Shown here: in pieces, positions 12,364-23,300 of the stretch
How the letters are laid out: each line of letters opens with the position of its first letter
Numbering within the stretch: position 1 is the stretch's first letter
Assembly: GCA_032207245.1 (NCBI GenBank)
Contig: CM063507.1
Location: 93,870,046-93,934,045, forward strand
Direction of reading: 5' to 3'
From: Pardosa pseudoannulata
Lineage: Eukaryota; Arthropoda; Arachnida; Araneae; Lycosidae
DNA length: 64,000 nt
The notes under the pieces: model-generated
What the model was told of the DNA's origin: nothing
What the model saw: only the letters and a program-made list of their open reading frames with translations
Database searches by the model: none
Made by a program: the position numbers and the translations under genes

Positions 12364-12540
12364 CAGGGTGTACCCAAGAGGGGGGGAGGGTTAGGGGTTT
12401 AAACACCCCCCTTGAGCTCAGGCAAAATGGCAAAAATTAAAATTTTAGTAGAAATTATGCGGGCTATTTTTTAGAATTATCAACTATCCCTTGAAAATTA
12501 TGAACCCACCACCCTTGAAAAAATTCTGCGTACACTACTG
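12364..12540. mobile_element. hAT-type MITE family M2, copy 2, perfect TSD
   Basis: A 177-bp element, CAGGGTGTACCCAAG at the left and CAGTAGTGTACGCAG as reverse complement of the right end. Flanked by the exact 8-bp duplication ACAGTACA (12356-12363 and 12541-12548). About 80 percent similar to 11445-11642. Confidence 0.9.
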
Positions 12541-12559
12541 ACAGTACACGTAAGCAAAT

Positions 12560-12740
12560 GAGACCAAAACCTACTGCTTAAAGCCGATTTCAAACGGCCA
12601 CAAACATCTATGTCAGCAGCAGGATTCAAACCCAAGAACTCCAGTACAAAAGAACAGCACTCTGCCATTCGTCCCTCGTTCGACCACAGTACAAGTGAAG
12701 AAACTGACTGTTGTACTGTCGGATTATGCAATACTTAAGG
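12560..12740 (-). repeat. SINE family A, minus strand
   Basis: Carries the family core in reverse: aaacctactgcttaaagccg, gattcaaaccc as reversed B-box, and the tRNA-like head near 12660-12740. The ORF across it is not a gene. Confidence 0.75.
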
Positions 12741-13078
12741 GGGCTCCATGCCAAAAATTTAAAGTAACCCTGTGGGGATATAACAGCTTTCTATTTGTTT
12801 TTAATTTCATAAAATAATTAGTGTTACGAAAGATTTTATTATTTTGCTTCAACTAAAGGCTATTTTTCTCTTTAGAGATTATCCAATTTTGGTTAATTGA
12901 AAGTTGACTGTATTAATGTACTTTTCCCCTTTTTACCTAATTTTCACATGAGAGCCACTTTAATTTCTCTTCTAAGGAGCTCGTAAGTGATACAAAAGCA
13001 TAATGATGACAGATATTGGAGGTCGTAACTTCCCATTGGTATTGTTCCATACATATACAGTAGAAACTGGATCTATCA

Positions 13079-13265
13079 TTTCCAAATTAATCCATTCAAT
13101 TCATTTGGTCCCAAATTTATCCCCCATAGAACCAATATTATTTAAGATTGTGGATTCAAATCCTACTGATAGCTTCAATGTTTGTAGCTGTTTATAAGCC
13201 GTATGCTCTGGTTTCATTAGCCCTAGTGAAGGAAAATAGTAGACCATACTGAACCAAACTGAACC
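13079..13265 (+). repeat. SINE family A, plus strand
   Basis: B-box ggattcaaatcc, body gtttgtagctgtttataagc, 3' end agtagaccatactgaacc. A probable 13-bp TSD, ctg(g/t)atctatcat, lies near 13066 and 13263. Confidence 0.7.
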
Positions 13266-13289
13266 TGTATCTATCATCTAAAAATTTCA

Positions 13290-14238
13290 GCCCTGTTGCT
13301 TTGGTCTCAAATAATTATCTTTTTTAAGAAATTTAGAAAAACTGGATAAATTGGTATTTTTGTGTAGTGTGTTCAAGTTCATGTGGGCTACAACAAATAT
13401 TTTTGGTTCATCAAGGTTCTTTTTCCATGAATAGTTGTATTAATGAGATATGAGTAAAATTTCTTGCTATGCCCATGAAGTGATATTAAATATGTCATAT
13501 TAATATTTGTTGCCTATTTCTATTCCTATAAACTACTGTGTCATCATGCCCAATCTTCAGTCTGGGGAATTTCTTTTTTTGAAATAAAGGTTATATTTAT
13601 TTCAAATTTAAAATTTTTACGTTATATTACACTAATTATAACAAATTTCACAAATAAAATATTCATTTAAATGTAATTTTGATAATGAATTATAATCTAA
13701 AGAAATTTAAAAAATTATATTTGGCAATGGATTAACATAAAAGGGTCTATATTCCTTGCCAGATTATTTAAAGAGAACAAATATCTACAAATAAAACAGG
13801 TGATATTAAATGTTTAATACTTATGTACAGTAATTCCAGTGGCACCTAATTCAAAATGAAAGATGTATGCCAAATTAAAGTTTATAGAATGAAATAAATG
13901 GAGTAAATAGGATCAAATAGAAAAATATATATTATCTGATAACACATTTTAAACTTTACCAGATGAGTTATGTTTCTTAAACAGTTATAATTATTTTAAA
14001 CATAACAGTGTTAATTATATTTGTCATACTTGAATTAATGATTGCTTTGGTTTTAACTGCTTACTTTTCCTTCAAAATATGTGAATAATTATGTAAACAG
14101 TGCTCCTACCCTTGCTTCTGTTTATAGAAGGTGTGGCTCTGTGATTTAAAAACTTGTTGCAAGTAGTAAGATTGTATTCTTTAAAGGTGTATTTTTGTTG
14201 TATTGTATAGTCTTTTAAAAATTTATTTTTCTTTCTAG
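13290..14238. other. ELL upstream intron, nothing recognised
   Basis: AT-rich; ends in the acceptor of ELL exon a. A missing 5' exon was not seen here. Confidence 0.5.
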
Positions 14239-14351
14239 GTAATTACTTTGCCACTTAGCAACAGCAGCCAAACGTACGGTTTTACGCTTTCTAATGTCGA
14301 AGCAGATGGACCTCAAGGTAGCTTCGAGTGTCTTCGACAGTCTGGCCATGG
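14239..14351 (+). CDS. ELL: ELL exon a (N-terminal ELL domain)
   Basis: Starts after acceptor tttctag and ends before gtaaat, leaving two bases of a codon. It encodes 37 residues including SQTYGFTLSNVEADGPQGSFECL, which aligns with human ELL [20 protein letters not shown]. It opens at a codon boundary with V-I, matching the family position G-H/V-I after the missing N-terminal segment. The exon carrying that segment (the family KLTDSALRA motif) was searched for by eye in 1-14238 and not found. Confidence 0.93.
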
Positions 14352-17300
14352 GTAAATTTCTTTAAACTTTTGTCAGTTTTGTTATATTTTTAATCATAAA
14401 ATAGTCAAAATCCCATTGTAGCATCTACGTTAGTCTATTTTCATTGAAGCTTTGATTAAAAGGCATTAGTAAAAATGTGCTTCAGGTGAAAAATGTTAAA
14501 ATGGCCAAATGTGGACTCTGCTGCTCTTCAGTAGGCAAGTTCATGGCTTCAAAACCTGCAGAACATTTTTGATTATCTGAAAACCTGTTGCAGAACATTG
14601 AAAAGTATTCTGCTATGGGGATATATTATTTGAGTCGGACATCTTTTAGTTTCTTAATTTTATCAAGTAGTAGAAGTATTTTATTTAAAATTCTTCAATT
14701 TTTGTTTATTAATAATTATGATATGGCTAGTGTAGAATGCTATATTTTATATAGTCATTTAAGTGATGAGAATAACAGATAGTCTACCTTAAGACCCCAA
14801 ACATGCAGCGGGAAATACAAAACTTGTGTTCTGCATTAGTAACTTTTAGCAAAAGGTGAGAGAAAATTTTGAAAATTTTCTGATGTGTGTCTGGTATTCA
14901 TAGAACTAAAAAGTATTTGACAGTTATAAGGTGTACAATTTTCCTTGTCATAGCATGAATTTAAATAAAAAATAATTTGTATAACTTCAAAAAATATCTG
15001 CCATAAATAATCTTTTATTATGAATTGTGTAATGATAAAGTGTGTTATATATGTTATTTCAGTCTCTATGACCATATATAGTTAGTTTTAATTTTAATAG
15101 GCCTCTAGAATCATTAGGATGTATGCTTATGAAAATGCATATACATGCTAATGAAGACAGCTATGAAAAAACAAGGGTTAAAATGGCAGCTGCTGAGCAA
15201 GAACACAAAAAATTCTGGTAAGTTATGAGATTTTTATTAATTTAAACATTTACATTTCACTGAGGAAAAAATATTTCTTATTTAACTCATAATGCCTAGT
15301 GTTCCTTTTTAAGTACAGCTAAAAAATAATATAGAATTTTGTGTCCTGAAAACTATTTTTATTTAGCTATCCTTAAATTATATATTTTTTCATAAAATTA
15401 AAAATAGCTATTTTCATCATGCTTAATATTTTACATAAAACTTAAGAGTTATAAAACCAGTTTTCATTATTCATAATTTCAAATTCAAATTTCATTTATC
15501 ATAGTTTAAGTGTCCAGAGAATTTTTCTGTTGGAAATTTAAACATTATTGTATCTTTTTGTTCTAAAAAAAGTTGGAATTTCAGACAGAATATATTTTTA
15601 TACATTTACATAAATTATCACACATATGTATATTGTATGACAGTATAATTATTTTTAGGTAATTATATTATTTTGATGGTTAATTGCCTTAATCTTTAGA
15701 ATGTTTTGTCAAATGTTCTTATTGATGTTTAATCTACAAGACGACTTTTTAAAAATTCAGTTTGAAGCAAGTAATGCATATGCTTTCATGCTAGAAACTT
15801 ATTACATATTAAAATTATTTCCAGCTTGTAATATTTTATTTAAATTTCAGATGTTTCTGAGATTTTCTAAGGTTACACTATTATGTAACTTATACGTTAA
15901 AACCATTTAGGAAAAACACCTTAAAAGTTAAAGTTTGAGGTTTTAATAGTAGCTTTGCAGTTTATCTTATCATATAAATACTTTATACAGGCTTGCAATT
16001 CTGTCATTTTTCTCACCTTTAGTCACTTTTTTTTTACAATTGATCACTTTTAGTCACTTTTTTAAGTAAACAGTCACTTTTTCATGATTTATCACAGCAA
16101 AAGTCTGTTGTTGAAAAAAGAAAATCTGAATTAATAACAAAATATTTTAATAAAAGATCAAAAATGGGATGCTCTAATCTTATTTTTCTTATTAAAATTT
16201 AATGAGTCATATGGTTTTCAGAATTTAGTGATTTTAAAAAGTTTTACTGAAGTTCCTGAAATCTACATTTGTACTGAAATGTACATTTAATACATTAAAG
16301 TAATTTATGTCAAAGCACACATTTCTCTTTTTCTTTCTCTTCATAATTTTTGTTTAGATACGCTTCTAATCTAGCTATGTAATATTTCAAAACCTCATTA
16401 ATATATGCAGAAAATTGCGATTATAAAATTAAGGTATTGAATGTATTCAAATCAAATTTATAGATTTTCTTGAATGCTGAGTTGTGTTAAACAAAATTTT
16501 AAACCTTTTTGTATTTGACGCTAAAATCATGTCTTGCATGAATCATTTGTTTTAAAGTTAGAATAAATAGAAAAATCTTAATAATAGCATCTGTAATCAA
16601 GAGTAGAAAAAATTCTTTTTTTTTTTTTTCTTTCTTTTTTCCAATGTTTAATCACTTTTTAGTCACTTATTATGTATTATTTGTCACTTTTCTCACCTTT
16701 TTGAAAGTACCTCAGCAGTTGCAAGCCTGTTTATACAAAATACTCTATTTTTTAATAACAATAGCTAACTTAAGTTTTTTTTCCTGTTCATTCAATTCTT
16801 ATTTGATGTATAACTTCATAATCATTCTTTTTTCTTTTTAGCACAAAAGAAATTAAACCAAATGGTCCTCATTTAGGTAATTTGTTTTGTTTGACTCTAA
16901 AGAACTTTTTTATGTTCATAGTTGAATTTATCCATATTAAAATTAATTTTTATTAACTCAAACTTCTTTCTTTTTACAATTGTGTGATAAAAATATGTAT
17001 AATGTTTAATATTTTTTTTTTTCAAGTTAAACATTGTTTATGCAATTTTTATTTTATTAGCTATTGTCACTTTAATACTTTTTTAAATATAGCATAAATG
17101 AGTAATGTCATGAGCAAATTTAAATTCTTCAGAATAAAATACTTGAATTTTTATTATATACTTGTCAGTGGCGTGCGGTCCATATGTGCAGGGTGTGCAC
17201 TGCACACCCTGGCAAAATTATGAGGGACAATAAATTTCTGCACCTATGTCTACCTATCTTTATATGGTATATAATAAATATTATTTATAATATATTCAAA

Positions 17301-20300
17301 TATTATGTCGATTTGCTTGCTTGAACATAGGAAGTTCTGATGTGTAAGCACTGAGCACTAAATTGAAAATCATGCTTTATATGTATGGTCTACTGGAGAA
17401 GAACTGCATACTATCGCACTGAGGCAAGTGCAGTTATTTTTCCTGCACTTGGCATTCAGAATCGTCTGAAGGTACAGGTTATTAAGCATTGTATTAGAGT
17501 AGAGACTTACGTGCTGAAGCGATTTTGGTTTTTTAACTGATTAACTGGCCATACGATTTTGCTGATGGTTAATGTTTAAATTTATAATCGTAAGATTTTG
17601 TTTTCATGGAAATATAAAAGAAGTATTTCATCAATATAAAGTGAAATGTTTTAGTGTGGTAAATTAATTTCGGCAATGTATTCTATTTATTGAAATAATT
17701 AGCTGAAAAACAATGTTGTTTTGTTTTAAAGAAATGAATTTTAACAGAACAGTCCAAATTTTACCATTCATTGTGTCTTACAGACAGTATATAAGTTATA
17801 TTAAGTAACATCATATCCCTAGTTTTGTTTTTAAAAATTGTTAAGATGTTTTTCGCAGAATATATAATTTCCAAATGTTAAAAACTTGTGCTTGGCACTT
17901 ATGTCCTAAATAGGACCTTGCACCATAAAACTCCAACCAACCAACCAAATGTTAAAAACAATTAATAAATATGATTTAATCCATTGACCGAACAAGAAAC
18001 AGTTCGCTCTATTGTGTCAGCGTGCAGCGAAATCCTCTGTATGTAGAATAGACTTTAGGTTTTTCGGCACCGCCGCAGCGGGCTCCATGTGGTGCTATGT
18101 TTGCTGAACATATCGTGGATGCCCAAAGCATTGCTTTTTTGACGTCGATATGACACCATACAACAAAAAACATGATTTTCGCTTCAGTGCTAGTAGAATT
18201 CTCATAAGTTTAGCTGTTTTTATAGTTATTACTGGACTACTCGTAGGTAAATATTTTATTTACTGTAATCTTTAAATTTATATTCATAATAAATAACCCG
18301 TTTCAGAATGGAGAACTCGGATGTCTCAATAATTAAAGATTTATTCGAAAATCCATGTTCTCTGCACACCCTGCATGAAAACCTACCGCACGCCACTGAT
18401 ACTTGTGTAATTTTTTATTTATCACTATGTAATATTACTAACAAATGTTTTCCATTTTTGTCTACTTTTCAGGTCGCAAAGTTAAAGTGAAACGTCCTGG
18501 GCTAGTAGTATCCCCTGTTAAAGTTAGTCCTCCAGCTGCTTCCTTACCTCCAAAAACTACTTTCAAACCTGTAAACATACCTCCTGTTAAAAAACAGCAG
18601 GAACCGCCAAAATTTGTGAAACAAAATCCAAAAAATAAATTTGCCAACAGTCCTGAGCTTCTAAGACAACCAATTAGGTATATCATTTTCACCACCTTCA
18701 TTTCACTTTTTAAAAAAGTTTTGCTTTAAGTATCTTTTTCAAAGTATGCATAAGCATACTTTGTATGTATGATTATGTATGATTTTAAAATATTGATTTA
18801 TATTGCATATACATGATTTCCGCGCACCTGGAAAGTCATAGAAAATCATGGATTTATACAATAGATTAATTTTGTCATCGAAAGTCTTGATTTTTAAAGT
18901 AAAATGAGTAAAAGTCATGGATCTGCTAAACTACCGATTAAATAAAAATGCCTTGAATTGTTTAATTCTATTTTTACTTGTCATTTGGCTGAAGTTTCTG
19001 AGTTTGGTATTTATGTATTATCCTAATGACCCTATTGCCAAGTAAAATTGGTTCGCCAAGGAAACTCAAAGCAAGAAAGCTTAATGGCTGGGTAAATGTA
19101 TATTATTCTGGTTTTTTCTTAAATTGTAGATTAAAATTTTATTAATATAATAATTAGTATTTTTTAATAAAAATGAGTTAAGATTTTTGCACAAAATATA
19201 AGTTTATCTCTAGGGATACTGTATATAAACATTATAGTGTTATATTTGGCTATTATTTATGGTCACCCAGATAATACCAAAGTACCCTGAATTCAAATTG
19301 GAAACATTTTGATTGAAAAATTGCTATATGATTAAACTTTGGTATGTAGATACAACAATTTATTTTTATGTATGTGAGTTTATTAAGACTTATAAAATAA
19401 GTTTATAGTTTATGATAAAATTCCTGTAATTTCTCTAAAAGTATATATTTTATTTGTATGTACATCAGAAGTTTTATTCATATATACTTTAACGAAAGCT
19501 TTTTAAAGTCATGGAAAATGATCCGCTAAATCAGGGGAAGTCATGAAAAGTCATGGATTTGAAAAAATTTATTTTGGCAGATACCCTGCATATAGATTTT
19601 AATGAAGAAAGTACACTTTATATGTAGTTTTGCTTTTAGTATCCTTTTCAAAGTATGCATGAGCATTATTTTAAAATATTGACTTATATTGCATACAGAT
19701 TTTAATGAAAAAAGTACATTTTATATGTTAATACTTTATAATGTTTTGATTTATTTGGAAGATATATTTTACTCTTCACTATTAACCTAATTGTCGGTAT
19801 CATTATCCCTTGTGTGTAAAACAGTAGACCGTAGCCCTCCAAACCAAACCAATTAACCTAATTGTGTTGAAGGACAAATTCAGCTCATAAAGCAATAATG
19901 CAGTTATTATATCAATTATAGTTTTACTTCTACCTAATAAATGGCACTTAAATATAGAATATTAAATATAGCGCAGACCTTGATGTTTTAAATATATTTT
20001 CTGAATGTCATTTAAAATTAATTTTTAAATAAAATGTCTTTTGGTTAAACAATTATATAAAGTAAGAAATTGCTTTAAGAGGACATATCTTCTGCATTGC
20101 ACACTTTGTTCCTTTCATGATAAAGTAAAAAGTTCTTAATTTAAACTAAGTTGAATTTTTGACTAAGTCTGAATTTTTTACTAGTTCTTTAATAATGTTT
20201 CAAAAGACTTATGTATTTTTGTCATTTCTTATAGTATATTTTTGAAAATAACAAATACTAAAAAATGCATACTAAGTGAAAAAATAAAATTCACTGTACA

Positions 20301-23300
20301 AGATAGATGCCTTTGGAAATATGTATATTCAAAACTGGATTTTATATTAAATCAAAGTACTCTGTTTAATTCTGTAAACCAAAACATTCTATTAACAAAC
20401 AGATATTTTAAAGTTAAAACATTTAAGAAATTGATATTTGTAAAAGGACGAAGTGCCACCTATCGTAAAAAGGAGAGGAGAGTAATTGTACCCGCTACAT
20501 CTTCCACCTACACCTCCGAAGACCGTCTCGGCGAGGTGGTGGGATTTTTGATTTGATTCAGTTTTCACAGAAACAGGAGGGGGCTGTTTCGGGGGTCTAC
20601 CTCTTTTCCAGAGCGGCACCACAGGAGATTGTTTTTGTATGACATTTTGAAAAGGTGTTAAAGCTCATGCATGGTATGCACCTAAAGGTTCATCAGGTTT
20701 GTCACAACTGGCTATGAAAAAGGTAGTAGGGGATTTTTGGGACAAAATGATGTAAGGGCCATCTTTCCTAGGCATCAATTTTGCACTTACTCTTTGGTTT
20801 GCTTTGCTTAATGGGTGAAGCTTTACCCAAACTAAATCTCCAGGTTTAAAATTAGGGCTTGATTTACGTGATTTATCTGCATATGTTTTTCGACGATCCT
20901 GATTATTCTCGATATTTTCTTTAATTTGTGATGTATTCCTTTCAAAACGTTTTAAATAAGGAGTGAATTCTGGGACAAAATTATCGTTATGAATAACAGA
21001 TTGCAGGTCAGTAGTTACATTGTCTAAAGTTCTTAATTCTTGGGCAAAGTTCAAGTATGCTGCAGTGCATCCAGTAGTTTCACATTTTGCAGTGTTCATT
21101 GCAAATCTAATGGCTGGTAATTGCTCCTTCCATAAGGTATTATTGGTAGCTACCACGATTGCCAAACGAGGCTTCAGATCTCTATTTTTACGCTCAACGG
21201 GGTTGGCCTGTGGATGGTAAACAGGAATTAAATTTTGCTTGATGTTTAGGACGTAACACAACTGTTGCATGATTGCACTAACAAATTGAGTACCATTATC
21301 ACTTATTAGATGACGGGGTGTTCCATATCTTAAAAAGACTTCATTTTCACATTGTGTTAGGGCAACACATGTTGAGATGAATCGATACTTTAACAGAATT
21401 TTACTATTTTCCAGAACGGGAAGAAACATGGCATGTGTCTGGATGGCACTTTTCCATTCTTTCAAAATTTCACGTTGGGCGCCACTGTAGAAGGACGAGA
21501 CTCTTATTTCAAAAGACGTTTTGAATTAATTTAGTCATTTTTTTTGGAACCATTTTTATTTCCTTTCGAAGTTCCACAACACAGAACACAAAACAACAAA
21601 GAGCACAAAAACACACTCTCATAGACCACTGACACTATATTAGAACACACTCGATGGCTTTCTAGTGCCACCTATCGTAAAAAGGAGAGGGGAGTAATTG
21701 TACCCGCTACATATTTTAAAAAAACTAGCCTTTATTATGCTGTAAAATAAAATACATCATTCATTTTAATATAATTGAGGTTCACAGAATAAAAAGATTA
21801 ATAGTTTAAGTTGATAAGTTAATTAATAAGTTAATAAGTTAATTAATAGTTTCAGTTTGATTCATAAAACTAGTTTCTTTAGATATTTTAGAAATTATTT
21901 TGGAGATGAATTTTACTCTCTTTTCCTACTTGGTGTACATATATTTCTTTTTTAATGTATTACTTCATACAGAAAAATTAACTTTTTATGAAGTTGACCT
22001 TTATTAATGATCTTTAAAATTTTTCCTCTAAACAGAACAGAACATTTTATTTAATATTGGATCAAAATTAGGCTATTTTAATAAATACCTTTTTAGCTCA
22101 AAATGTACTACTTTCCTTTAAATGCATTTTTTTTTTTTAAATAAACTTTACCATCTTAGTGTAGTACATTACTTTTTTCCTTTCAAATTTAATTATTAAA
22201 ACTGATAAATAATTGTGTGTTTTTCTTTCTCTTTGTTTTAGGGATAGAATCATACATATTCTAGCAGTTCGACCATACAAAAGGCCTGAACTTCTAGTTA
22301 GATTAATGAGTGGTATGTGTTATAACAAAAATTGTTCCGTAATTTATGTGCTTTTATACAATAATTTTCTTTTTATCTACTTAAAATTGTCAGTAGAGCT
22401 GAAGTCTGTTGTTTATGTCTTTGTAGAAGGAATACGAGAGAAAGACAGAAAGGGAATTACAGCAATCTTAACCCAAGTTGGCACACTTAAAGGAAATGTA
22501 TATATTCTTGCCAATAACTTGTGGAATGAAGTTCAAGAAAATTGGAAGTTTTGTACTCAGGAAGAGTTAGAAATAATTCGAAAGTAAGATTTTTATCTAT
22601 ATCTAAGAATTATTTATATTTACTCAGTGTGTTTGCCATTTTGATTTTACCTTGTAAATGTTATTTAGGAGAAAACAGCAGTTTCTTAGTGCAAATAATG
22701 AAAATGAAGTTCCAAGCCCTAATTCTCAGCCTAGTTGTTCACCTGTACAAGTAAGTAAAACTGTAATATTTGCAAACATGGTACTTCAATTTTTGCACAC
22801 TACTTATGTATATCAAAACTCTCTGAAATGCATTTATTCTTGACATATTTCTTTTGTTGTTTTTAGGGAAGTAATTTGTGTTATTTTTTGTATACTGTAT
22901 ATTTCTGTGTATAAGCTGAGAATATTTGGGTAAAAACCTTAAGTGGGAGGTTATTGGCTTATGGATCCATGGAACAGATGTAATACATGTGCTTTTTGGT
23001 GACATTTTTTGCATTGGCAACTAAAAAGTCGTCAAATATTCAAAATATTAATGAAATGGTTTTTAAAAAAATACAATAAAGAACAAAAAAGAAAATTTAT
23101 AATGGCATAAAATAAATGAAGTGTTCAAAAACTGTGAAATGAGAAAATATGTAATTGATAAATAAATTTAAAATAAATCTTAGTGTTATAATAACTCCAA
23201 AACAACAGTACTATAACGGTAGTTGATCGGCTAATTTCCTTATGAACAGAATTCTATGTAATCCATAAATAATCAATGACTTGCCAAACATAGTATTTTG

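Larger units (their letters stand above)
20439..21711 (-). mobile_element. Internally deleted Ty3/Gypsy LTR retrotransposon (in ELL intron)
   Basis: Oriented minus. 5' LTR 21486-21711, PBS 21471-21485, integrase fragment 21465-20665, purine-rich tract before the 3' LTR 20499-20439. Flanked by TATT at 20435-20438 and 21712-21715, a 4-bp TSD typical of Gypsy. Gag, protease, reverse transcriptase, RNase H and the N-terminal integrase are gone: the leader runs directly into integrase. It cannot move by itself. Confidence 0.93.

Noticed and set aside
20242..20556. 104-codon plus ORF
   Set aside because: Crosses from intron DNA into the Gypsy 3' LTR; no domain, shadow of the element.
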